Of a stretch of 64,000 bases of DNA, positions 54,324-63,541 are shown piece after piece. Source of the DNA: Lactobacillus pasteurii DSM 23907 = CRBIP 24.76 (GTDB lineage: Bacteria > Bacillota > Bacilli > Lactobacillales > Lactobacillaceae); NCBI RefSeq assembly GCF_000297025.1, contig NZ_CAKD01000001.1:1-64000 (forward strand), in the 5' to 3' direction. Position 1 is the first letter of the stretch. Each line of letters starts with the position of its first letter. A model generated the notes under the pieces. The model worked only from the letters and a program-made list of their open reading frames with translations, was not told where the DNA came from and did not search any database. The position numbers and the translations under genes were made by a program.

Positions 54324-55316
54324 ATGAATATTACTAAACAATGGCTCCAATACCCAATAATTTCTAAACAATTGACTTCAGTCAATCAATTTATCAATGA
54401 GAACATCCAAACCCATCATCAAGATCTGCAAAAAGCCCTTTTGACAATGGCTGATAACGGTGGCAAATACTTACGTCCAGCCCTGCTATTTTTGAGTGCA
54501 GAAGCTGCTGGCGAAAAAGACAAAATTGATAACGACCAACTCATTCAGCTGGCTGCTTCAATCGAAATCTTGCATATGGCAACTCTAATTCACGACGATA
54601 TCATCGATGAAGCTGATGAGCGCCGCGGACAAGCGAGCATTCAGACTCATTTTGGCAAAGATGTTGCCGTCTATGCCGGCGATTTGCTGTTTACGCACTT
54701 TTTCGATTTGATTTTGCGCGCTGGGGCTGATCGAATCTATCTTTCTAAAAACGCCCACACCATGCATCATATCCTCGACGGCGAATTGTCGCAAATGGGA
54801 GCACGCTTCAACCAAGCCCAAACAATCGAGCAATATATTGCTAACGTCAAAGGTAAGACCGCTGCTTTATTAAAATTGGCAGCTGAAGAAGGTGCCTATT
54901 TTGCTGGGGCTGATGCCAAGAAAACCCAATTGATGGCTGAATTTGGCGAAAAGATCGGCATTGCCTTCCAAATCGTCGACGACATCTTGGATTACACTGG
55001 CAGCAAGAACTTCAACAAGCCAACCCTAGAAGATCTAAAAACTGGCGTTTACTCCTTGCCAATTCTTTTGGCCTTGCAAAATAACGACTTAAAGCTGGCC
55101 TTAAAGAAGCTATTAGACAAAAAGGATCAAATGACTTCAGCTGATATCAGTGAAGTGCAGAGCCTTTTGTTAAACAGCTCAATCATTGATGAAAGCCGGG
55201 CTTTTGCCAAGAAGTATACTGACGAAGCAGTTCAAATCTTGAATCAACTTCCACATAGCAGTGCTCAAAAGACACTTTTGAAGATCACCAATAAACTATT
55301 GACTCGAACTTTATAA
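54324..55316 (+). CDS. Long-chain polyprenyl diphosphate synthase
   Basis: 330 residues of the trans-isoprenyl diphosphate synthase family. First aspartate-rich motif DDIID (91-95), second DDILD (about 219-223). Makes the chain used by MenA. It is divergent from menA with only about 45 bases between the starts, so the two are probably regulated together. Start ATG has AAGGAAAG upstream. Confidence 0.9.
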   Translation: MNITKQWLQYPIISKQLTSVNQFINENIQTHHQDLQKALLTMADNGGKYLRPALLFLSAEAAGEKDKIDNDQLIQLAASIEILHMATLIHDDIIDEADERRGQASIQTHFGKDVAVYAGDLLFTHFFDLILRAGADRIYLSKNAHTMHHILDGELSQMGARFNQAQTIEQYIANVKGKTAALLKLAAEEGAYFAGADAKKTQLMAEFGEKIGIAFQIVDDILDYTGSKNFNKPTLEDLKTGVYSLPILLALQNNDLKLALKKLLDKKDQMTSADISEVQSLLLNSSIIDESRAFAKKYTDEAVQILNQLPHSSAQKTLLKITNKLLTRTL

Positions 55317-55319
55317 TCC

Positions 55320-55357
55320 TAAGGCTGACCAAGCTATAAACCCTGGTCGGCCTTTTT
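55320..55357 (+). terminator. Terminator after the prenyl synthase gene
   Basis: Stem AAGGCTGACCA/TGGTCGGCCTT (55321-55354) with a T run; it overlaps the cydC stop. Confidence 0.83.
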
Positions 55358-57082
55358 TAGTTGACGGAAGCGCTCTTGACTGTCCCAAAGCTCCTTAGGA
55401 CTGCCTTGCATCGTCAATTCCCCATCTTCTAAGAAGATAACTCGATCCATGAGATCGATTCCTTGCAAGTGGTGGGTAATCCAAATCAAGCTTTTATCTG
55501 CTAACTGCCCCATAATCGTGTTGATGACAGCTTGTTCAGTGATTGGGTCTAGGCCAACCGTTGGCTCATCTAACAAGACAATTGGTGAATTCTTTAAAAG
55601 CACCCTCGCTAAAGCCAAGCGGTGACGCTCACCACCAGAAAAGCGCAGTCCAGCTTCTTGAACCATGGTTTCTAACTTGTTTGGCAATTTTTCGATCATT
55701 TGTTTTAGCCCAACTCGCTCTAGCGCATCCCACAATTGTTCATCGCTAGCTTCTTCATTGCCAAGACGCAAATTATTGGCAATCGTGGTATTGAACAAGT
55801 ATGGCGTTTGGTTGATGACGGCAATATAATCAGGCATCTGATCGCCAAATTCACTAGTCGAGATCCCATTTAACTTGATTGAACCAGCTGTAGGAATCCG
55901 GTCTCCTCTTAATAAGCTAGCCAAAGTACTCTTACCTGATCCACTTTTACCCAGGATGGCTAATTTTTCGCCTTGGTCAATTTCCAAGCTGATTCCTTGC
56001 AAAATCTCTTTACTTTGACCTGGGTAAGTATAGCGAACTTGGTCAAGCTCCAATTTATAAGGAGCAGCAAGTTCAATTTTTTGGCTTTGGCTTTTCTTAG
56101 TTTCTGGCAAATTATTCAATCTAACCAAAGAATCCTGGTAAACATTGGTTTCTTGAGCTGCACCAGGAAGTTGAGCCAAGGCATCAACCACTGGAAAAAC
56201 AGCTAGGACAAAGGCTGCAATCCAATTAGTGGCAGCGCTAGGATGTCCGCCAAAAGTAGCTGCACCCCAGACGATCAAGCTAATAATCCCTAATAGGTAA
56301 AGCAGCTGCAAGCACAAGTCGCGCAAGCGCTCAAATTTGGCCATCTTCAAATGAACCTTGAGCAACTTTTCTTGGTTGTTAACGTGCAAGTCTAAATATT
56401 CATTTCCTCGACCTGACAAAACCCAGTCAGAAACGCCCATTACATTGTCAGTCAAGTCAACGTAAAGTTCATCCTGCAATTGCTTGCGGTAGACTTGTCT
56501 TGCTCCATTTACCAAGACTGACCAGATTGGAATTGCAAAAATGATCAAGCCAAAGACCAAAAGCATCCATAAACCCATCAAAGGTGAGATGACGCCAAGA
56601 CCAATCACAATAATTGCATATAGTCCCCAAGACACAAGCATTGGGAAGATTGATCTCAAGTAGAGGTTTTGAATATGACTCACATCATCTGATAGCAGTC
56701 CCAAGATGTCGCCTAGTTGATATTTGCTATTGAAAAAAACTGCATCTTGTTCCAAAGAGTCATACAAACGCTTGCGCAATTTTGAGGTCATCTTCAAAAC
56801 CCAGTTGTGACTAACCAGTCGCTCTAAATAACGAAAAGTTGGCCGAGCAATCCCAAAAGCTCTAGTCAAAACAATTGGCACATAGATCAACAAAATATTT
56901 TCTGGCTTAGTCGCAGCCTTAGAAATCAAGTAGCCTGAGGTAAACATTAAGCCAGCTCCGGCCACATAAGTCATAATTCCAAGGAAAATTGCGACAATTA
57001 AGCTCTTTTTATATTGACGCAAAAATGGACGAACCCAGCGATCATGTTCAAGCGCCTTAAAGATCGGTAGATTTTTAATCAA
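55334..57082 (-). CDS. cydC: Cytochrome bd assembly ABC transporter subunit CydC
   Basis: About 582 residues: six membrane helices and a C-terminal ATPase with GKSGSGKST (about 372-380), FSGGERHRLALAR and IVLLDEPTVGLD. With CydD it forms the heterodimer needed for cytochrome bd maturation. TTG at 57082 follows GAGGTGG by 5 bases and is my preferred start; GTG at 57091 is possible. It overlaps cydD by several bases. Confidence 0.92.
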   Translation of the reverse strand: MIKNLPIFKALEHDRWVRPFLRQYKKSLIVAIFLGIMTYVAGAGLMFTSGYLISKAATKPENILLIYVPIVLTRAFGIARPTFRYLERLVSHNWVLKMTSKLRKRLYDSLEQDAVFFNSKYQLGDILGLLSDDVSHIQNLYLRSIFPMLVSWGLYAIIVIGLGVISPLMGLWMLLVFGLIIFAIPIWSVLVNGARQVYRKQLQDELYVDLTDNVMGVSDWVLSGRGNEYLDLHVNNQEKLLKVHLKMAKFERLRDLCLQLLYLLGIISLIVWGAATFGGHPSAATNWIAAFVLAVFPVVDALAQLPGAAQETNVYQDSLVRLNNLPETKKSQSQKIELAAPYKLELDQVRYTYPGQSKEILQGISLEIDQGEKLAILGKSGSGKSTLASLLRGDRIPTAGSIKLNGISTSEFGDQMPDYIAVINQTPYLFNTTIANNLRLGNEEASDEQLWDALERVGLKQMIEKLPNKLETMVQEAGLRFSGGERHRLALARVLLKNSPIVLLDEPTVGLDPITEQAVINTIMGQLADKSLIWITHHLQGIDLMDRVIFLEDGELTMQGSPKELWDSQERFRQLKKADQGL

Positions 57083-58790
57083 CTTTGCCACCTCGCATTT
57101 CTTGCATCAATTCATTAAAGTAGCCGCCCTTAGCAGCCAATTCTTCATAAGTTCCTTGCTCAACTAATTTGCCCTGGTTCATTACCAAGATGTAATCCAT
57201 ATCCTTGACCCAGTGCATCCGGTGCGTTGCAAATAAAACTAGTTTATTTTCCATCAACGGAAGCATGCGGCTTTTGATATCAATTTCAGTTTCAATATCC
57301 AAATGGGCCGTTGGTTCATCAAGCACCATAATGTGGCGCTTTTTGTCTAATAAAGCTCTAGCTAAAGCGATTCTTTGCGCCTGTCCACCAGACAAGGCAC
57401 GCTTTCCTTGACCAATAATCGTATCTAAGCCCTCAGGTAGTTCTGCCAGCAATTCATCTAATCCCATAACATGAATAGCTTGCATGATTTCCTCATCGCT
57501 AGCATCTGGGGTGTAAAAGGCAATATTGTCGCGCAAGCTGCTAGTAAAGACATAAGGATGCTGAGGGATATAGATCATCTGCTTGTGCCAGGCTGGAATA
57601 TTCATCGTTTCGGCTGATTGGCCTTGCAACTTGATTTGACCACTAGCAGGCGTTAAAAATCCGCCCAGCAAGTTGATCAAACTACTCTTGCCTGATCCAC
57701 TCATGCCGATGATACCAACTTTTTGATATCCTTTGAGCTTCAAAGCGATTGGCCCGATCTTGCTGCCTTGTGCATAAGCAAAGTTCAAATCGTCAATTTC
57801 AAGTTCTGAATCAGCGCTCCAGTTAGTCAAAACAAGTTCTTGAACTGGTTCTTTTGGTGCGTCAATCAACTGATTAATTCGCTTAAAGGCATTTTTGCCA
57901 TCAAGAGTGGCATGATAGTCCCCGGCAAAATTTCTAATTGGCAAGAAATATTCTGGTGCCAAAATCAAAATTCCTAAAGCTGGGAAAAGCGTGATTTCGC
58001 CTTTTAGCAGACCAAATCCTAAATAAACGGCCACAACCGCAATTGACAAAGTAGTAAAGAAATCCAAGGCAAAAGTTGAAAGCATCGCTACTTTAAGCAC
58101 ATTCATAGTCTTCTTGCGGAAGTCTTCGCTCAAGTTGAAGATACTCTTTGAGTAACGCTTGCTTAGGCCAAAATACTTCAAAGTATCGATTCCTCTAAGC
58201 GAATCAATGAAGTTATTAGACAAACGCTGGAAATTGCCAAATTGACGGTCTGCCTTGCTTTGCGCAGCATAACCCAAAATGATCATAAATAGCACAATCA
58301 ATGGATACATGATCAGCAAAATTAGGGCCGATTGCCAATTTAGAATAAACATGGCGATCAAGATCAAAACCGGCACAGCCATCATGGTTAGCACTTTGCT
58401 GTAGATCAATTTAATATAGTTTCGAACTTCATCTATTCCATCTAGCGCCATTGTAATCAAGCTACCAGTTCCTTGCTTTTGAACTAAAGCTTGGCCTTCA
58501 TTGAAGACCTTAACTAATAAATCTTTTCGCAATTCTTCTGATACTTGGCTTGAATAATTTTCCAACCAGCCTCCTCTTAGCCAATCCAAAAATTGTCGTC
58601 CAGAAAAGCAGATGGCAAAGGCCAATAATAAAAGCCAATCAATTGCATGTCCTTGCCAAAGCTTGGTTAATACTGCTGTCAATGAAAGTGCCTGTCCGAT
58701 AATTAAAAAGGCCTGCAGAACCTCAAGCACTGCAAGCCTTCTTACGATCGAGCCAGCACCTGTTAAGTGAAATAGGTGTCGATCAATCAT
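57075..58790 (-). CDS. cydD: Cytochrome bd assembly ABC transporter subunit CydD
   Basis: 571 residues: six membrane helices then ATPase with GMSGSGKSS, LSGGQAQRIALAR and MVLDEPTAHLD. Partner of CydC. Its ATG overlaps the TAA of cydB (TAATG), and cydC overlaps its end. Confidence 0.92.
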   Translation of the reverse strand: MIDRHLFHLTGAGSIVRRLAVLEVLQAFLIIGQALSLTAVLTKLWQGHAIDWLLLLAFAICFSGRQFLDWLRGGWLENYSSQVSEELRKDLLVKVFNEGQALVQKQGTGSLITMALDGIDEVRNYIKLIYSKVLTMMAVPVLILIAMFILNWQSALILLIMYPLIVLFMIILGYAAQSKADRQFGNFQRLSNNFIDSLRGIDTLKYFGLSKRYSKSIFNLSEDFRKKTMNVLKVAMLSTFALDFFTTLSIAVVAVYLGFGLLKGEITLFPALGILILAPEYFLPIRNFAGDYHATLDGKNAFKRINQLIDAPKEPVQELVLTNWSADSELEIDDLNFAYAQGSKIGPIALKLKGYQKVGIIGMSGSGKSSLINLLGGFLTPASGQIKLQGQSAETMNIPAWHKQMIYIPQHPYVFTSSLRDNIAFYTPDASDEEIMQAIHVMGLDELLAELPEGLDTIIGQGKRALSGGQAQRIALARALLDKKRHIMVLDEPTAHLDIETEIDIKSRMLPLMENKLVLFATHRMHWVKDMDYILVMNQGKLVEQGTYEELAAKGGYFNELMQEMRGGKVD

Positions 58791-59815
58791 TAATATCCTT
58801 CTCCTGCTTCTCCCACTCTTGGCTTTTCAATCCGCCGGCGGAAAATCCAATATGACCAAGCAGTATATGCCAAAACAAGTGGGACAAAAATTACAGTCGC
58901 AATAGTCATAACTACTAATGTATAGTGTGATGATGATGCGCTTTGGATAACTAAGTTGTATTTACTGCTGATTGAAGAAATCATCAATCTTGGGAATAAA
59001 CCAGTAAATAATAAAGCAACCAAAGCAACCAAAGTCAAACCACTAGCAATAAAGGCGTGACCTTGGTGGTTAGTAAAGGTAGAACTATGAGCGTAAATTG
59101 ATAATGCCACAATTACTAGCAAGCAGATCAAAGTTGACGCTGGGTGAACGCTAATAAAGTCTGTTTGGAAAATCAAAAGCAAAGCAAAAATCAATTCGCC
59201 CACGTAGAGTACCCAGTAAAGAGCTTGAGCATAGTTTTGTGCTCTTTGTGAAACTGGGCCTTTTGTCTTTAAAGTAATGTAGTTCAAGCCGTGCAAGTAG
59301 CAAAGCAAAGTCAAAGCAATTCCGCCCACAACTGAGAACCAATTGAAGTAGTCAAAGAAGTGTGCGCTCATGTTGCCTTGAGCATCGATTGGCATCCCTT
59401 TAACCATTGAAATAAACATTACTCCAAATAGAAATGGTGCCAAAAAGCTACCTAGGGCCATCATATTTTCCCAAAGATCCTTCTTGTTTTCTGGACTCTT
59501 AGCACGGAATTCAAATGATACACCGCGAATAATCAAGCAGAGCAAAATCAACAATAGGATTAAGTAGTAGCCGGAAAATAGTGAAGCGTACCAGTATGGG
59601 AATGATGCAAACATTGCACCACCAGCAGTAATCAACCAAACTTCGTTACCATCCCAAACTGGTCCAATAGTAGAAATTACCTGACTTCTTTCTTCACGAT
59701 TGTGGGCTACGGTTTTAACCGCCATTCCAACGCCAAAATCAAAGCCATCGAGGAAGAAAAAGCCTGAGAATAATACTCCGATTAAGATAAACCAAACGAT
59801 TTGTAATGCTGACAT
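58790..59815 (-). CDS. cydB: Cytochrome bd ubiquinol/menaquinol oxidase subunit II
   Basis: 341 residues, about eight to nine membrane helices. Starts MSALQIVWFILIGVLFSGFFFLDGFDFGVGMA, the CydB hallmark. Subunit II of the terminal quinol oxidase. The ATG at 59815 follows the cydA stop by one base, with a purine-rich GGGGGCCTT upstream. Confidence 0.94.
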   Translation of the reverse strand: MSALQIVWFILIGVLFSGFFFLDGFDFGVGMAVKTVAHNREERSQVISTIGPVWDGNEVWLITAGGAMFASFPYWYASLFSGYYLILLLILLCLIIRGVSFEFRAKSPENKKDLWENMMALGSFLAPFLFGVMFISMVKGMPIDAQGNMSAHFFDYFNWFSVVGGIALTLLCYLHGLNYITLKTKGPVSQRAQNYAQALYWVLYVGELIFALLLIFQTDFISVHPASTLICLLVIVALSIYAHSSTFTNHQGHAFIASGLTLVALVALLFTGLFPRLMISSISSKYNLVIQSASSSHYTLVVMTIATVIFVPLVLAYTAWSYWIFRRRIEKPRVGEAGEGY

Positions 59816-59816
59816 T

Positions 59817-61253
59817 TTAGAAGGCCCCCTTTGCAAATGGATCAGTTGCCTTGCTTTCAGCTTCCTTAGCCATGTATGCTTCTGGGTCGTTGCTCTTCAA
59901 GAAACGAACAACTAAGCCGATCATCACGATTGCCAAACCAGTAAAGAGGCAGAAGTAAACGATGTTTGAAGTTAACAATGACGCAGCTGAAACGTTTGGC
60001 GAAACACTTTGTTCAATTGTAAATAATCCATAAACAGTCCATGGAGCACGACCAAGTTCAGTGATAAGCCATCCACACGTATTAGCAATAAATGGGGTAA
60101 AGGTCATCAAAGCCACTACCCAAAGCATCCAGCGGTGTTTGTAGAGAGTTTCTTTCTTCTTTCTAGTCGTAATCAAACCGACGATTGCAACTAGAATCAT
60201 CAATGCACCAAATCCTGCCATAAATCTAAATGACCAAAATAGAGTATTAACTGGAACGTAGTAGTTCATCTTGTGGCCGTCGATAGTAGTACCATACTTC
60301 TTTTCAAGTTCGGCATTAACTTCTTCCATACCCTTAACTGAACCGGTAGTCTTGCCATATGAAAGCAAACTAAGCATGTATGGAACTTCAATCTTTCCCT
60401 TAACTTCATGAGTCTTAGTATCAGCAATACCAACTACAGTCCATGGAGCACTCTTGCCAGTAGTCTTGTAAAGAGCTTCAGTAGCAGCGAACTTCATAGG
60501 TTGTTCGTTGATCAAGTACTTCATTTGCAAGTCACCAGCAGTTACTGAACCGATTGAGAAGATCAACATCATGATCAAGCCCAAACGCATTGACTTCTTG
60601 TAGATCTTGCTATCAGCTTCTGACATACTTCTCTTCTTCAAGAATTGGAAAGCTGACAAACCAGCAATAATAGTTGCACCGGTTAACAAAGCACCGATAA
60701 CTACGTGGCTGTATTCAAACATTAATTGCTTATTGGTAAGCAAAGCCGCAAAGTCAACCATTTCTGCACGGCCATTGCGGATAGTAAAGCCAACTGGATG
60801 TTGCATAAATGAATTGGCAGCCAAAATCCACAAAGCGGAAGTCATAGTACCAATTACTACCATCCAGATAAAGAATACGTGGAGTTTCTTGCCCACTTTA
60901 TTCCAAGTAAACATCCACAATCCAATAAAGGTTGATTCCATAAAGAATGACAATAAAGCCTCAAATGCTAATGGAGCACCAAAGATGTCACCCATAAATC
61001 TTGAATAATCTGACCAGTTCATACCGAATTGGAATTCTTGGATAAGCCCTGTAACAACACCCACCGCGAAACTTAGCAAGAAGACATTGCTCCAAAACTT
61101 AGCCATTTTCTTATATTCTGAATTGCCAGTATGAACATAGATAGATTCCATTACGGCAACAACGAAGGCTGTTCCGATTGAAAATGGAACAAAGAAAAAG
61201 TGGAAGATCGTTGTCATCGCAAACTGGAATCTTGCTAAACTAACAATGCTCAT
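59817..61253 (-). CDS. cydA: Cytochrome bd quinol oxidase subunit I
   Basis: 478 residues, about nine membrane helices. Haem ligand candidates are His18 (FHFFFVPFS) and the His in EYSHVVIGA (about 185). The conserved GRAPWTVYGLF (about 400) matches the GRQPW motif. Reduces oxygen to water with quinol electrons. First gene of cydABCD; preceded by a promoter with Rex- and cre-like elements. Confidence 0.95.
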   Translation of the reverse strand: MSIVSLARFQFAMTTIFHFFFVPFSIGTAFVVAVMESIYVHTGNSEYKKMAKFWSNVFLLSFAVGVVTGLIQEFQFGMNWSDYSRFMGDIFGAPLAFEALLSFFMESTFIGLWMFTWNKVGKKLHVFFIWMVVIGTMTSALWILAANSFMQHPVGFTIRNGRAEMVDFAALLTNKQLMFEYSHVVIGALLTGATIIAGLSAFQFLKKRSMSEADSKIYKKSMRLGLIMMLIFSIGSVTAGDLQMKYLINEQPMKFAATEALYKTTGKSAPWTVVGIADTKTHEVKGKIEVPYMLSLLSYGKTTGSVKGMEEVNAELEKKYGTTIDGHKMNYYVPVNTLFWSFRFMAGFGALMILVAIVGLITTRKKKETLYKHRWMLWVVALMTFTPFIANTCGWLITELGRAPWTVYGLFTIEQSVSPNVSAASLLTSNIVYFCLFTGLAIVMIGLVVRFLKSNDPEAYMAKEAESKATDPFAKGAF

Positions 61254-61360
61254 TAACTACACCTCCAAAAAGTAATTGAGCTGTCCCATTAAATAACAGC
61301 TATTATTTAATGACCTACTTATAGTTTATAGCTAATAGTCTGCACTTACAAGTGATAATC

Positions 61361-61430
61361 TAAATCGCTTTCAAAAAATTTTCGATTATCCCTTTACGGC
61401 CTACATCACTATTATAGCAATTTTCACAAA
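61361..61430 (-). promoter_or_regulatory. cydABCD promoter region
   Basis: An extended -10 TGCTATAAT (61419-61411) lies 150 bases above cydA, inside the DUF554 stop region. TTGTGAAAATT (61429-61419), just upstream, matches one half of a Rex site. Downstream TTGAAAGCGATTTA (61374-61361) is cre-like, with two mismatches at the end. Short CACTT/AAGTG arms follow near 61343-61354. Redox and catabolite control is an inference from these matches. Confidence 0.5.
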
Positions 61431-62116
61431 AAAAGCCGGAATATAGTCTTGAAAATAAAGAAAATAATTGGAATAGCCAAAGCTGGTAAAAAATTCAATG
61501 ACTTTATGTCTTTAATTTTCAGCAATGCTAGACCCGTGCATGTGATTAAAAAACCACCTACGATAGAAATTTCCACAATGACCGCCCCGGTAAAGAAACT
61601 AGCAGATAAATACTTGGCAATCAGATATATCATCCCCTGCCAGCAAAATAAGACTGGCGGCACAACCAGCATCCCCCAGCCAAAGCTAGCACCAAAGACA
61701 ATCGAAGTCACAAAATCCAAGGTCGCATTGGTATAAAGCATGGTATTGTCGCCTTTGACTGCTGCCATGACTGGCCCAACAATCGACAAAGCCCCAATGC
61801 AGCAAAGCAAAATTTCTGTCGCTAAGCCCTTGCCTAATTCTGATTTGCCCATTTTAGCCACTAAATGATTGAAATGACCGTCAATATCCAATTTATGGCC
61901 AATGATCGCGCCAAGCGCCAGACTAATAATAAACAAGACATGATACTGGCTTTTGGGCAAATTATTGACTACATTCTCTAAGCCGATTCCTAAAGCTGCT
62001 AGTCCCATAGCTTGATAAAGGACATTTTCGTATTCTTTTTTCAAGCCATGCTTGATTAAGGCACCAATACTAGTTCCCACCACTAGCGCTAATGTATTAG
62101 CAATTGTTCCTAACAT
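61424..62116 (-). CDS. DUF554 family membrane protein
   Basis: 230 residues with about six to seven membrane helices. The repeated GxxxGxxxG patterns and MLGTIANTLALVVGTSIGALIKHGL mark DUF554. Function unknown; a transporter is possible. Monocistronic; cydA's promoter overlaps its end. Confidence 0.86.
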   Translation of the reverse strand: MLGTIANTLALVVGTSIGALIKHGLKKEYENVLYQAMGLAALGIGLENVVNNLPKSQYHVLFIISLALGAIIGHKLDIDGHFNHLVAKMGKSELGKGLATEILLCCIGALSIVGPVMAAVKGDNTMLYTNATLDFVTSIVFGASFGWGMLVVPPVLFCWQGMIYLIAKYLSASFFTGAVIVEISIVGGFLITCTGLALLKIKDIKSLNFLPALAIPIIFFIFKTIFRLFL

Positions 62117-62137
62117 TGTTTTCTCCTTTTTTCCAAA

Positions 62138-62165
62138 AAAATATCACGTCAATCGACGTGATATT
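62138..62165 (-). terminator. Terminator after the LCP gene
   Basis: Perfect 10-bp stem ATATCACGTC/GACGTGATAT with an AATC loop (62141-62164) and a minus-strand T run. Confidence 0.88.
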
Positions 62166-62167
62166 GA

Positions 62168-63379
62168 CTATTTAAACAAGCCACCAAAAAGACCCCCATT
62201 TGATGAGCTGGATGATTGCTCTGCATTTGTATCCGCAGAACTGCCATTAGTATCAGATGAGCTCTTGTCGTAAACCTGATAAGTGGTAAAGGCATTTGGA
62301 TCATCCCAGTTTACGTTGTTTTCGTTTAGCTTATTTTGTCTAGTTTCTTCATTATTCAAAGTTTCGGTTTCAAGATTCAAGTTCTTGCGAACCATGTTTG
62401 AAATCTTTTGCAATTCAGATGTTGGCGCAACTTGAATCGATGAGCCATCGATCCACGCATCGTGGCCTTGAATGTAGCCGCTCTTCAAGTTCTTCATAAC
62501 TCCGCGGTAGTTGAGCGCTAAGAAGATCATATCGTTAAAACTCAAGTTAGTCTTAACGTATTTAGAAAAGATCGTCACAAGCTTGCGGTAATTGCTCAAA
62601 GTATTGACTGACATTGCCTTCTTGGCAATAGCTTCAATTACTTGACGCTGGCGCAATTGGCGGCCATAGTCACCACGTGGGTCTTCTTTTCTCATTCTGA
62701 CATAAGCTACTGCATGGCGGCCATTTAAGTGCTGCTTACCCTTGTGGAAGTCGCACCAATCATAGCTAAAGTCAAATGGGACCTGAACATCTACCCCGCC
62801 AAGCGCATTAACTAGGCTCTTTAGAGCTTTCATGTTAACCTCGACATAATATTGAACTGGCACATTTAACAAACTGGAAACCGTCTTGACAGCGGCTTGG
62901 CTGCCGCCAAGTTCATAAGCAGAATTAATTCTAAAAATATAATACTTGTCGCCAGGATCGCCCTTGATATCCGCCAAAGTATCACGAGGAATCGAAGTCA
63001 TCGTGGCAGTATTTTTGCCAGGGTTAGCGGTGGCCAAGATCATCGTGTCGGAATTACCGCGGTCGTGTCTGCCTTCAATTCCTTGATCAACTCCCAAAAC
63101 CAAAATTGAAATCGGCTGCTTGGCTGCAATCCGGGCTGAGGTTGCTGTATGGCCACTTACCTGATCGATTCCGCTATGAATTGCAAAATATAAGTGAGCT
63201 GCCCAAGCAACGGCAAAACTAACTGCTAACACAGCAGTCAAAGCGATTATTCTAGCAACTAAATTCTGTGGTGCTTTCACACCATCAGCAAGAGCAAATG
63301 CCTGATTGCGACTCAGACTAGCTGATGAGCGCAAATGATGTTGCTGTTGATATTCTCTACGTTTAGGATGTTGCTCCAT
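62168..63379 (-). CDS. LCP (LytR-CpsA-Psr) family cell wall anchor protein
   Basis: 403 residues: a cytoplasmic basic tail (1-42), one membrane helix (about 43-65) and an LCP domain with VLGVDQG, TSIPRDT and RGDYGRQLRQRQ. Attaches teichoic acids or capsule to peptidoglycan. Ser/Asn-rich tail at the end. Start MEQHPKRREY has a GAGAGTAGG-like upstream site. Confidence 0.9.
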   Translation of the reverse strand: MEQHPKRREYQQQHHLRSSASLSRNQAFALADGVKAPQNLVARIIALTAVLAVSFAVAWAAHLYFAIHSGIDQVSGHTATSARIAAKQPISILVLGVDQGIEGRHDRGNSDTMILATANPGKNTATMTSIPRDTLADIKGDPGDKYYIFRINSAYELGGSQAAVKTVSSLLNVPVQYYVEVNMKALKSLVNALGGVDVQVPFDFSYDWCDFHKGKQHLNGRHAVAYVRMRKEDPRGDYGRQLRQRQVIEAIAKKAMSVNTLSNYRKLVTIFSKYVKTNLSFNDMIFLALNYRGVMKNLKSGYIQGHDAWIDGSSIQVAPTSELQKISNMVRKNLNLETETLNNEETRQNKLNENNVNWDDPNAFTTYQVYDKSSSDTNGSSADTNAEQSSSSSNGGLFGGLFK

Positions 63380-63480
63380 ACCTACTCTCGTTTCCTTTTA
63401 AAAATTCCATAGATCTATTATTAGCACTTTTAGCGCCATGTTAACAGTTCTACTTGCAAAAATTTACCATTATTTAGATT

Positions 63481-63509
63481 TTGTCTTTTCGATCTCAATC
63501 AATTAGAAT
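63481..63509 (+). promoter_or_regulatory. pepF promoter
   Basis: TTGTCT (63481-63486), spacer of 17, TAGAAT (63504-63509), 32 bases before the ATG. AAAGGAGA (ribosome-binding site) follows. Confidence 0.65.
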
Positions 63510-63541
63510 TAGGTCAAAGACTAATATAAAGGAGATTTTTT

